This document shows positions 8,233 through 15,785 of a DNA stretch of 64,000 nt, piece by piece. The stretch spans positions 110,940 to 174,939 of the forward strand of contig NZ_BJYM01000013.1 of the NCBI RefSeq assembly GCF_007991515.1, in the 5' to 3' direction. Position numbers and translations under genes: made by a program. Position 1 is the first letter of the stretch. The number at the start of each line of letters is the position of its first letter. Source of the DNA: Oceanobacillus sojae. GTDB taxonomy: Bacteria > Bacillota > Bacilli > Bacillales > Amphibacillaceae. The notes under the pieces are model-generated. The model was not told the origin of the DNA, did no database searches, and saw only the letters and a program-made list of their open reading frames with translations.

Positions 8233-9216
8233 TCAGGTGGTCTCACGAATTATTAAATGGTGGTCCAAAACTAGGCTTTCTACTTCTTCTCCTCTAATCT
8301 TACTCATAAGCATCTGAACTGAAATACTGCCCATATCATACATTGGTTGTGCTACCGTAGTTAAGGGAGGATATACTACATTCGAAAATTCAATATTATC
8401 AAAGCCAAACAAAGCCATTTCTTCCGGTACCCTTAACTGATTAATATGTAACTCTTTCAACGCTCCTACTGCTAATACGTCTGAAACAGCAAAAACAGCA
8501 GTTGGCCGATCGGCCTGGTTCAACAGGACTCTCATTGCCTGCTGTCCCGACTCAAAATTTAGATGCTTTGTATTATAAATCCAATCATCTTTAATTTCCA
8601 AGTCAAATTCCTTTAGCGCTTTTTCATATCCTCTGTATCGTTCTGATGCATAAAGAAATTTTTTATCAAAATTGATAAGCCCTATTTTTTTATGTCCCAG
8701 CTTGATTAAATGCTTAACAGCTTGATATGCTGCCCGCTCACTGTCAATCGTTACATAAGACAGGGTATTATCTTTAGCATATTCACTACACTGCACAATT
8801 GGATATTTAGTGGAAAGCTCAATTAATCTCTCCTTATTCACTGTAGGATCCATTGAAATTATGCCGTCAGCCAGTTTATTTTTAATCATATTAAAGAATA
8901 TAACTTCTCTAGCAGGATCTGAGTCTGTTTCACACAAAAGAATATTATATCCAGATTCGATTGCTTTATTTTGAATACCATTTATTATTTGCGCGTAAAA
9001 CGGGTTGGAAATACTGGGTAAAAGCACCAAGAAAAGCCTGGTTTGAGATGTTCTTAAGCTTCTTCCCAAAACACTGGGTTCATAATTTAACTCTCTGATT
9101 GCATTTTGAACTTTAAACTGCGTATGTTTTCTAACTTTATCCGGGGTATTAATCACACGTGAAACTGTAGCAACAGAAACACCTGCATATTTGGCAACCT
9201 CCTGTATAGTAGCCAT
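8233..9216 (-). CDS. LacI-family transcriptional regulator
   Basis: A 327-residue repressor. The N-terminal helix-turn-helix reads ATIQEVAKYAGVSVATVSRV, followed by the hinge helix region and a periplasmic-binding-protein-like sensor domain (VLLPSISNPFYAQIINGIQ from about residue 65). It likely binds a sugar derived from the imported substrate and controls the isomerase-dehydrogenase-symporter genes downstream. The ATG at 9216 has GGAGGA seven bases upstream; the in-frame ATG at 9231 overlaps that site. Operator copies before its own gene (9239) and before the isomerase gene suggest autoregulation plus local control. Confidence 0.93.
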   Translation of the reverse strand: MATIQEVAKYAGVSVATVSRVINTPDKVRKHTQFKVQNAIRELNYEPSVLGRSLRTSQTRLFLVLLPSISNPFYAQIINGIQNKAIESGYNILLCETDSDPAREVIFFNMIKNKLADGIISMDPTVNKERLIELSTKYPIVQCSEYAKDNTLSYVTIDSERAAYQAVKHLIKLGHKKIGLINFDKKFLYASERYRGYEKALKEFDLEIKDDWIYNTKHLNFESGQQAMRVLLNQADRPTAVFAVSDVLAVGALKELHINQLRVPEEMALFGFDNIEFSNVVYPPLTTVAQPMYDMGSISVQMLMSKIRGEEVESLVLDHHLIIRETT

Positions 9217-9238
9217 TAGTATCTCCTCCATTCTTAAA

Positions 9239-9252
9239 AGTAATCGATTACA
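9239..9252. promoter_or_regulatory. LacI-type operator, copy 3, upstream of lacI
   Basis: AGTAATCGATTACA, one base from a perfect palindrome, lies 22 bases before the lacI start codon. It points to autoregulation. Confidence 0.65.
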
Positions 9253-9433
9253 TAATATTTTTCATCTGCCATTGAAATTTTTGAATATAGTTGATTTTTC
9301 TTATCTTTATTATCATACAATCAATTTTATATAATTGAAAGAGCATCTGTTCAATATAGCCTGAGACATTAAACATTTTTCATTTTAGTTTTTTGTTGTA
9401 CATATAAAGAACTTGGATAATCCCTCAAGTATG

Positions 9434-9484
9434 AAAAAAGTACCTCCTTCCATAGATAGATTTATCCTGTCGGCAGAGGTACTT
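9434..9484 (-). terminator. lrgAB terminator, member of a repeated sequence pair
   Basis: AAGTACCTC (9438-9446) pairs with GAGGTACTT (9476-9484), and the minus strand continues with a T-run. It lies 80 bases after lrgB. Its sequence from about 9430 to 9515 is clearly related to 17941-18024. Confidence 0.75.
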
Positions 9485-9563
9485 CTTCATTTGTATATTG
9501 ATTCGTTGAAAAATCTCAGAACATAATAGCTTTAAATGTATGAAAATGACAATATTTTTTACT

Positions 9564-10238
9564 CTAAATAAAGGTAGTTAACAATGTCCCCCAAACCAGT
9601 GTAATCAGGGCTGCAAAAATCATGGCTAATGAAGAAAAAACAGATTCCTGTTTTCCATATTCCAATGCTTTACTCGTACCAACACCATGTGCCCCCATTC
9701 CTAAAGCCAGCCCCTTCGCAATCGGTGTCTTGATGGATAGCCACTTCAGCACTTTAGGTCCAATAATCCCTCCTGCTATCCCAGTTATAATAACAAAAAC
9801 TGTTGTCAATGCCGGCAGCCCTCCAATTTCTTTAGATACCTCCATTGCAATAGGGGTTGTAATTGATCTCGGAAGAATAGATACAATAAAATCATCACTC
9901 AAATGAATTAACTTTGATAACAAAAAAGTCGAAATCATAGCCACAAGCGTACCAACCGTAATGCTGACAGCAATTGTTCCGATATATTTTTTTATAATAG
10001 CTAAATTCTTATAAATTGGAACGGCAAATGCAACTGTAGCTGGTGCCAGCATATGCGACAATAATTTCGAGCCCTGCAAATATTGATTGGCAGACACATG
10101 TGTGATAGTAATTAACACAATCAATAGGATTGGCGCCAGCAGCAATGGATGAAAGGCAGCTATGATTATTTTTTTATAAATCTTTTTGGAAAGTAAATAA
10201 ATCAAATACGTTACAATAGTAAATACCACAATGATCAA
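9564..10238 (-). CDS. lrgB: LrgB-family membrane protein
   Basis: A 224-residue protein with about seven membrane segments. It has the family core ILPRSITTPIAMEVSKEIGG followed by the glycine-rich GMGAHGVGTSKALEYG, both diagnostic of LrgB/CidB. LrgB works with LrgA in a holin/antiholin-like or metabolite transport system linked to cell lysis and, in recent work on relatives, to pyruvate uptake. It starts with TTG at 10236-10238, overlapping the lrgA stop (TTGA), with GGAGG upstream, so translation is coupled. Confidence 0.93.
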   Translation of the reverse strand: MIIVVFTIVTYLIYLLSKKIYKKIIIAAFHPLLLAPILLIVLITITHVSANQYLQGSKLLSHMLAPATVAFAVPIYKNLAIIKKYIGTIAVSITVGTLVAMISTFLLSKLIHLSDDFIVSILPRSITTPIAMEVSKEIGGLPALTTVFVIITGIAGGIIGPKVLKWLSIKTPIAKGLALGMGAHGVGTSKALEYGKQESVFSSLAMIFAALITLVWGTLLTTFI

Positions 10239-10603
10239 TGCCCTTCCTCCTTTCTTTTAGCAGATACTTTTTCTGCAGTTAAGGCCGTGACACCCATGAC
10301 AATCATCGTACTGATAAGAATCAAAAATACAATTCCTATCCCCTGCAAACTGAAAATCTGTTGGTAATTCACAATTCCTACTGCCGAAGGGATGAAGAAG
10401 AGCAGCAGCTCGGCCATTAGCCATTTAGCACCCTGCTCTACCCATTCCAGCTTGATTATATTGCAGCACAACGCCACAAACAATAGAAACAATCCAAGCA
10501 TAGAAGACGGGATTGGCAAAGGAATAAAGTATTTTAATGCTATTCCTAAGAAGAGAAAAACATGTAAAAAGCCTATTTGTAAAATAACCCCTATTATTTT
10601 CAT
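10235..10603 (-). CDS. lrgA: LrgA/CidA-family holin-like protein
   Basis: A 122-residue protein with four hydrophobic segments and the family motif IPSSMLGLFLLF in the first third. It is the partner of LrgB. The ATG at 10603 is preceded by AAGGGG at six bases; the ORF can be extended upstream to 10627 but has no ribosome site there. A LysR gene is immediately upstream in the same direction, the usual arrangement of CidR-type regulators with their targets. Confidence 0.92.
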   Translation of the reverse strand: MKIIGVILQIGFLHVFLFLGIALKYFIPLPIPSSMLGLFLLFVALCCNIIKLEWVEQGAKWLMAELLLFFIPSAVGIVNYQQIFSLQGIGIVFLILISTMIVMGVTALTAEKVSAKRKEEGH

Positions 10604-10698
10604 CCGCTTCCCCTTCTTTTCCTTCATTTCAAATTAACTAATAACCATATTACGCTGCTTTACTCTATTCGTAAAATACATATTAATCATACTTTTCA

Positions 10699-10711
10699 TA
10701 ACTTAAAGTTA
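10699..10711. promoter_or_regulatory. possible LysR-type binding box before lrgA
   Basis: The palindrome ATAACTTAAAGTTAT (10698-10712) contains a T-N11-A motif, the core of LysR-type sites. It overlaps the end of the lysR gene, about 95 bases upstream of lrgA, where activators of this family bind. There is no T-run, so it is not a terminator. Confidence 0.4.
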
Positions 10712-11590
10712 TAATGAATCGGTTAAAATAAAATCAATGAATTTCCTTCCTGCATTGGAAATGTATTTCCCTTTTTTTGTAATGACAGCCAGTTTCCACA
10801 GGATAGTCGGTTTAAGACTGATAATATTAATATCCTTCGTAAACAGACGGTTACAGATTGATTGCGGTAAAATGGCTATTCCCAAATTAGCTGCTACCAT
10901 CTCAGACATTAGATCCCACTGCATACTCTTAAATAAAATTTTAGGTTCAAAACCTGCCGTAATAAAGAAATGATTTCGTACAATTTGGTTTAAGGCAAAG
11001 TCCTCATGGTAAAAAATAAATTCTTCATCCCTTAGATCCTTTACATCCACTTCTTTAAAAGAAGCCAGCGGATGGTTCTTATGAACAATCAGCTTCATTT
11101 CTTCCTCCACGATGGGATAAACATCGAAAATCTGCTCATCTATAGGAAGTACTGCCACACCAAGCTCAAACTCTCCCTCTTCTACACTTTTTACAACCCT
11201 CGCTCCCCCATATTCGGTAATATCTAATTTGATGTTGGGATAACTGCGATGAAAATTCTTCATAACCTTCGGGAAAAACAGACTCCCGATAAACGGAGGC
11301 AGTCCAATATTGAGCTGACCCACCGAAAAATTAGTTAAATCGTTTAACGTCAATTTCATTTCATCTACTAATCCTGTTATTTCCTTTGTGTATTCTAACA
11401 CCATATTTCCCGCATCTGTTAAGTCTATCGTCTTGTTAGTCCGGATAATCAGAATCGCCTCAAGCTCCTCCTCCAAAGCCTTGATAGACTTGCTTAGTGC
11501 CGGTTGAGAAATATGTATTTGCTGTGCAGCTTTTGTAATGCTTTTATGCTTCGCTACTTCCTTGAAATAAAGTAATTGTTTTAATTCCAA
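10709..11590 (-). CDS. LysR-family regulator, CidR-like
   Basis: A 293-residue regulator. The N-terminal winged helix-turn-helix is ELKQLLYFKEVAKHKSITKA followed by AQQIHISQPALSKSIK, and the C-terminal LysR substrate domain includes LNIGLPPFIGSLFFPKV. The TTG at 11590 is chosen: it gives the typical start of the family and lies eight bases after GGAGG, whereas the GTG at 11599 lies inside that ribosome site. By position it should control lrgAB in response to overflow metabolites such as acetate or pyruvate, as known for CidR; this is inference. Confidence 0.9.
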   Translation of the reverse strand: MELKQLLYFKEVAKHKSITKAAQQIHISQPALSKSIKALEEELEAILIIRTNKTIDLTDAGNMVLEYTKEITGLVDEMKLTLNDLTNFSVGQLNIGLPPFIGSLFFPKVMKNFHRSYPNIKLDITEYGGARVVKSVEEGEFELGVAVLPIDEQIFDVYPIVEEEMKLIVHKNHPLASFKEVDVKDLRDEEFIFYHEDFALNQIVRNHFFITAGFEPKILFKSMQWDLMSEMVAANLGIAILPQSICNRLFTKDINIISLKPTILWKLAVITKKGKYISNAGRKFIDFILTDSL

Positions 11591-11674
11591 AATTGTCACC
11601 TCCGTTTTTTTACTATAACCAATATATCATTTTTCAAAAAACGATTAATGCCATACTTATCCTGTCCTCAATTA

Positions 11675-11690
11675 AATGAAATATTTCATT
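11675..11690. promoter_or_regulatory. candidate RpiR operator (autoregulation)
   Basis: AATGAAATATTTCATT is a perfect 16-bp palindrome of the form TGAAA-N2-TTTCA. It lies 77 bases upstream of the rpiR-like start and just before a possible -10 TATAAT at 11719-11724. Similar TGAAA/TTTCA palindromes occur at 33393 and 56705, near two other RpiR loci. Confidence 0.5.
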
Positions 11691-11766
11691 AATCCTTCCT
11701 GCAAATATCCACTCACGTTATAATGATAACTAAAGCATTTTACGCATCTGTTGAAAGGAGACAACC

Positions 11767-12567
11767 ATGGATATTTTAATGAAGATTCAAGAAGACTATC
11801 TGAACTTTTCCAAACAAGAAAAGAAAATTGCTGATTATATACTGCGCTGCAGCCATGAGATTAACAATATGAAAATTGGAGAACTGGCAAACAGAACAGG
11901 TACTTCTAATGCATCCATTACAAGATTTGTAAAAAGAATTGGCTGTAATAATTATTCGGATATGAAATTTCTTATCAATGCTAAAGCAGATCCTGAAGAG
12001 AATCAGGAAACACAAGGAATCGCTGACGAAGTGCTTGTATACTACCAAAATGTCATAAAAAATACACAGCGGTTAATTGACATAAATAAGATTAAAGAGT
12101 TCCTGAGCTTAATAAAAAAGGCAGCCAATATTAATATCATCGGCATTAGCAGCTCTGGTGTTACCGCAGACCTTTTCAGCATCCGATTAATGCGGATGGG
12201 GTTAACGGCCAAAAGTTATTCAGACCCTTTATGGATGCTTATGCAGGCAAGTATAGCCAAGCCGGGAGACTTATATATAGCTATTTCAAACAGCGGTACT
12301 ACCCATTCCATTGTAGAAACTCTTACGGAAGCCAAAAAAAATGGAGCAACCATTGTCTCTATCACCGGTTATTTCGAAAACCCCGTTTCTAAATTAAGTG
12401 ATCTGGTATTTTATGTATATAACACCCGTTTTGTCCATGATGAAAAATTTTCTAACTCGCAATTTTCCATGGTTTATTTAATGGATGTTATTACCACCTT
12501 TCTTCTGGAGGATGAAGAATTTAAAGATAAAACACTCAAAACAAGAGAAATTGTTGGAGATTTATAA
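11767..12567 (+). CDS. MurR/RpiR-family regulator
   Basis: A 266-residue protein with an N-terminal helix-turn-helix (IGELANRTGTSNASITRFVK, about residues 38-57) and a C-terminal SIS sugar-phosphate-binding domain (INIIGISSSGVTADLFSIRL, then LYIAISNSGTTHSIVE). It should sense a phosphosugar. The ATG follows GAAAGGAGA. It is transcribed alone and ends at an intrinsic terminator, so its target is not obvious; the palindrome upstream suggests autoregulation and the phosphatase-PTS operon downstream is one candidate. Confidence 0.9.
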   Translation: MDILMKIQEDYLNFSKQEKKIADYILRCSHEINNMKIGELANRTGTSNASITRFVKRIGCNNYSDMKFLINAKADPEENQETQGIADEVLVYYQNVIKNTQRLIDINKIKEFLSLIKKAANINIIGISSSGVTADLFSIRLMRMGLTAKSYSDPLWMLMQASIAKPGDLYIAISNSGTTHSIVETLTEAKKNGATIVSITGYFENPVSKLSDLVFYVYNTRFVHDEKFSNSQFSMVYLMDVITTFLLEDEEFKDKTLKTREIVGDL

Positions 12568-12592
12568 AAAAATATTAAAAAATTTTGCGCGG

Positions 12593-12632
12593 GAACTTGA
12601 GAAAAGGAAAATTATTTTCAAGTTCTTTTTTT
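12593..12632 (+). terminator. terminator of the rpiR-like gene
   Basis: GAACTTGA (12593-12600) pairs with TCAAGTTC (12618-12625), with further A-T pairing inside, followed by a run of seven T. Confidence 0.88.
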
Positions 12633-12644
12633 ATCGCAGTGTAA

Positions 12645-12830
12645 CTGGCTGTAAGACTCCCACTTCATGAATAGAGTAAAATTAAATACTCTATATAGGA
12701 GGTCAACAGCCAGTAACGGCCCGATTGGTTCGAGCCTATAGGACGTAGGTCATAAAGGCGTTGCGACACGACGTCGCGAATTTAGCCTTTGTTCCTTATG
12801 TCAAGTGGAGGATGAAAAGAAAACCTCCAC
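12645..12830. repeat. structured intergenic element with three nested hairpins
   Basis: No ORF of note. Hairpin 1: CTGGCTGT (12645-12652) with ACAGCCAG (12706-12713), plus an inner GAGTA/TACTC pair. Hairpin 2: GACGTAGGTCATAAAGGC (12742-12759) with the arm ending CCTTATGTC at 12802, and a GCGAC/GTCGC tip. Hairpin 3: GTGGAGG (12805-12811) with CCTCCAC (12824-12830). The GC-richer composition differs from the flanks. It could be a remnant end of an IS200/IS605-type element, including its TnpB guide-RNA scaffold, or another structured RNA. No transposase is nearby. Confidence 0.45.
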
Positions 12831-12918
12831 TGAATGAAGCTTCACTTTATATTTCTTAAATAAATAGGAGCCTCTTTTGCAAAAAGAATTGTAAAAACGC
12901 TAATTCCACGCACATTTT

Positions 12919-12933
12919 TGGTAATTATTATCA
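12919..12933. promoter_or_regulatory. Fur box 1
   Basis: TGGTAATTATTATCA matches the Bacillus 7-1-7 Fur consensus TGATAATNATTATCA at all defined positions but one. It lies just upstream of the -35 of the promoter at 12945-12973. Confidence 0.55.
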
Positions 12934-12944
12934 AAAATTACATA

Positions 12945-12973
12945 TTGAAATAATAATTATCATCGTTTATGAT
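12945..12973 (+). promoter_or_regulatory. promoter of the phosphatase-mannose PTS operon with overlapping Fur box 2
   Basis: TTGAAA (12945-12950), a 17-base spacer and TATGAT (12968-12973) form a good vegetative promoter. AAATAATAATTATCA (12948-12962) overlaps the -35 and spacer and matches the Fur 7-1-7 consensus with two mismatches, a position that would block RNA polymerase. Confidence 0.6.
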
Positions 12974-13011
12974 ATGTATAAATTCAAGAGCAGCACTAAA
13001 GGAGGTATTTT

Positions 13012-14097
13012 GTGGGGGAATACAAACAACCATACACAATATCAAATATAGAAATACAGAGGAACGATAACCAGCTAACAATACGATTAGCAAACGCATC
13101 AAAATCAGAGTATCAATTATATGTCGGCAGAGAACCGGAAGCAGAAAAAATCAATAAATTACTCGTTACCAGTTCAACAGGTGAGTTTACCGTTTCGTCA
13201 CCGGTAGCGGAAGGACCGTATTATTTTTTAATTAAATCCGGTGATTTTAAGACCAATATCTTTTCAGAGCGTGTCATCCAATTACATGGAGCGATTAACA
13301 TCCGGGATATGGGAGGCTATGAAACGAATGATGGCAGAGTTACAAAATGGGGACTGCTATTTCGGGGCGATCAATTATCAAAATTAGATACAGATGATGT
13401 AAAGCTGCTGGAACGAATGAATTTGAAAACCATTGTCGATTATCGTTCGGATCATGAACGCAACATAAATCCAAATGTAGAAATACCAAGTGTAGCAAAC
13501 ACTTATCATTGCGATCCACATTCAAGCTTCTCGGAAGCAGCAGCCAATGCGATCGATTTGCATAGCGAAAACGTTAAACTTGTAAGCGCTTTAGAAAAAG
13601 GAGAAATTGATCCTAAATATATTAATGGCAAAGGTGAAAATGTCATCGAAGATTACCGTAAATTAATTGATTCCGACGAAGCCAAAAATGCTTACGGAAA
13701 ATTTCTTCGTATCTGTGCAGACAATGAAAATATCCCGCTGGTTCATCATTGCAGAGGAGGAAAAGACCGGACAGGCTTAGGCTCTATGTTCTTACTACTG
13801 CTGTTAAATGTGAAAGAAGAAGAAATCATACGAGATTATGTTCTTACAGGAATTATCAGAAGAGAAAGAAATCAACTGAAATATCAGCACTACAGTGCAC
13901 TAACATCGAATCAAAACTATTTAGATTATCTCATGGCGATGATTGAAACTAGAGAAGAATATGTGAAGGCCAGTATTGATAGATTGAAAGAGCTTTATGA
14001 ATCAGTAGATGCCTATATGATTCAACATTTTGGACTGACAGAGGAACAAATAGAAAGAATGAGAGAGATATATCTGGAGGAGAGTGTTGCAAAATGA
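13012..14097 (+). CDS. tyrosine/lipid-type phosphatase (PF13350-like)
   Basis: A 361-residue protein. The N-terminal ~85 residues look like a small beta domain. The phosphatase domain starts at NIRDMGGY (residues 96-103) and carries the P-loop HCRGGKDRTG with catalytic Cys247 and Arg253. The CxxGKDR form resembles bacterial dual-specificity and phosphoinositide phosphatases such as Listeria LipA. No signal peptide is seen, so it acts in the cytoplasm. The GTG start follows AAAGGAGG. The stop overlaps the PTS IIA start by four bases, so it is translationally coupled to a mannose-type PTS and may dephosphorylate the imported sugar phosphate or a regulator. Confidence 0.85.
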   Translation: MGEYKQPYTISNIEIQRNDNQLTIRLANASKSEYQLYVGREPEAEKINKLLVTSSTGEFTVSSPVAEGPYYFLIKSGDFKTNIFSERVIQLHGAINIRDMGGYETNDGRVTKWGLLFRGDQLSKLDTDDVKLLERMNLKTIVDYRSDHERNINPNVEIPSVANTYHCDPHSSFSEAAANAIDLHSENVKLVSALEKGEIDPKYINGKGENVIEDYRKLIDSDEAKNAYGKFLRICADNENIPLVHHCRGGKDRTGLGSMFLLLLLNVKEEEIIRDYVLTGIIRRERNQLKYQHYSALTSNQNYLDYLMAMIETREEYVKASIDRLKELYESVDAYMIQHFGLTEEQIERMREIYLEESVAK

Positions 14098-14528
14098 GTC
14101 AAGTAGCAGTACTTGTTGCGAGTCACGGAGAGTTTGCCAAGCATGCATTGAAAAGCGCAGAAATGATTGTTGGAGAGCAAGATAATTGTGGTGTTGTCAT
14201 AGTAAGTATGGACTTAACATTGGCAGATGCTGAAAAGGAGCTTGCGGAAGAATTGAATAAATTAGACCGCAGCGCAGGAACCGTTATTTTAGTAGATATT
14301 TTTGGAGGGACTCCCTCTAATATGAGCGGGAGAATCGTGCTTTCTGAAGAGAATGTCTTAGCTGTCAGCGGTTTAAATCTACCAATGCTGCTTGATTTAT
14401 TTAGTAACAGGGACAGAAGCCTGGATGAAATTGCAGAATCCTTGAAAAGCACCTATCAGGATGGTTTTACAAATATAACAGAACAATTAAACAAAGGAGA
14501 AGATGAAGATGAGTGTGAAATTTTGTAG
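14094..14528 (+). CDS. PTS mannose-family EIIA
   Basis: A 144-residue cytoplasmic phosphocarrier. The sequence VLVASHGEFA places the active-site histidine at residue 11, and VDIFGGTPSNMS is the second family motif. It receives phosphate from HPr and passes it to EIIB encoded by the next gene. It starts at the ATG overlapping the phosphatase stop codon (ATGA). Domain size is normal for an unfused IIA. Confidence 0.92.
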   Translation: MSQVAVLVASHGEFAKHALKSAEMIVGEQDNCGVVIVSMDLTLADAEKELAEELNKLDRSAGTVILVDIFGGTPSNMSGRIVLSEENVLAVSGLNLPMLLDLFSNRDRSLDEIAESLKSTYQDGFTNITEQLNKGEDEDECEIL

Positions 14529-14979
14529 AATTGATGACCGGTTAATTCATGGCCAAGTCGTAACCACATGGGTGAATGTTCACAGTATTGAACAGGTAAT
14601 TATTTTAAACGAAACCGTTGCACAGGATAAAATTCAATCAAATGTGTTGAAAATGAGTGCACCGAGCAATATTAAACTGCATATTTTTTCACCTGAAAAA
14701 TTCCTGGAGGTTATTCAAAAAAACCCGCTTTCCCGGAACACCATGCTGCTGTTTTCTTCACCATTTGATGTAGAGAAGCTGGTTAATGCAGACTATGAGA
14801 TTCCAAGCCTGAATGTTGGCGGAATGCGTGGAAACGCAGAACGTACCCAATATACAAAAGCAGTATCACTGACTCCGGAAGAAAAAGCTTCCTTTGAAAG
14901 ATTACTTGCGAAGGATATAGATATTACGATTCAAATGGTACCTAGTGAAGCACGTGTAAAAATGAATGAGGTGATTTAG
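14509..14979 (+). CDS. PTS mannose-family EIIB
   Basis: A 156-residue protein with the signature CRIDDRLIHGQV, placing the phosphorylated histidine at residue 14. It transfers phosphate from EIIA to the incoming sugar at the IIC/IID membrane complex. The ATG at 14509 is preferred, nine bases after GGAG; the ATG at 14503 is only three bases from it. It overlaps the end of the IIA gene by 20 bases in another frame. Confidence 0.92.
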   Translation: MSVKFCRIDDRLIHGQVVTTWVNVHSIEQVIILNETVAQDKIQSNVLKMSAPSNIKLHIFSPEKFLEVIQKNPLSRNTMLLFSSPFDVEKLVNADYEIPSLNVGGMRGNAERTQYTKAVSLTPEEKASFERLLAKDIDITIQMVPSEARVKMNEVI

Positions 14980-14981
14980 TC

Positions 14982-15785
14982 ATGACCATGACTATTATTG
15001 TAATTACCTTAATAGCTTTTATTCTCGGAATTGATGATGTAAGTACAAAAATGTTTCGAAGACCATTATTAATTGCACCAATTATCGGGTTTATTTTAGG
15101 AGATGTTCAAGCTGGGCTGGCAATCGGCGCGACTCTTGAAATAATGTGGATGGGTATTGGAAATGTAGGCGCATATATGGCACCTGACCTGATTACAGGG
15201 ACAATTATCAGTACTTCATTAGCTATTATGAGTACAAATGGAAGTATCGAAACAGCGGTTGCAACTGCGATTACTCTAGCTATCCCGACTTCTATTTTAG
15301 CTCAGCAATTACTGGTATTAATACAGACAATCAACGTTTCATTAAATAGCTGGGCAAAACGGCTGGCCGACAACGCCGATGTGAAAGGGACCTTCTGGTT
15401 AATCTATCCGCCAGCATTGTTAACTGGTGCAGCTCGTGCTGTTCCTACATTTATAGCTCTTTATTTTGGGGCTGGGGCAATTCAATCGGCTGTAGATGCT
15501 TTGCCAACCTTTGTCATTAACGGATTGGAAACCGCCGGCAGCATCATTCCGGCTGTAGGTATTGCCTTATTAATGCTTGCCATGCTTAAAAAGTTTGAGC
15601 TTTGGATGTTCTTAATTCTCGGATTTGTTTTTTCTTCCTACTTAGGATTAGATATTCTTCCAATGACTTTAATCGCGATTGTGTTTGCATATTTCTATGA
15701 AATGATTACACGCAAAACGGCAGCAGGCGCAAATGGAGCGAATGAATCATCCAAAAATACAGGAGAAGAGGAGTATGATCTGTAA
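14982..15785 (+). CDS. PTS mannose-family EIIC
   Basis: A 267-residue membrane protein of about seven or eight segments. Family features include the early motif GIDDVSTKMFRRPLL and GATLEIMWMGIGNVGAYMAPD, which forms part of the sugar path. With IID it builds the transporter; the substrate (mannose, sorbose, an amino sugar or similar) cannot be read from sequence. A GAGGTG ribosome site precedes the ATG; a second ATG two codons on is also possible. The stop shares one base with the IID start. Confidence 0.9.
   Translation: MTMTIIVITLIAFILGIDDVSTKMFRRPLLIAPIIGFILGDVQAGLAIGATLEIMWMGIGNVGAYMAPDLITGTIISTSLAIMSTNGSIETAVATAITLAIPTSILAQQLLVLIQTINVSLNSWAKRLADNADVKGTFWLIYPPALLTGAARAVPTFIALYFGAGAIQSAVDALPTFVINGLETAGSIIPAVGIALLMLAMLKKFELWMFLILGFVFSSYLGLDILPMTLIAIVFAYFYEMITRKTAAGANGANESSKNTGEEEYDL

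Noticed and set aside
13749..13946. Alternate-frame ORF inside the phosphatase gene
   Set aside because: No ribosome site and the phosphatase frame carries the full catalytic motif; it is a shadow frame.
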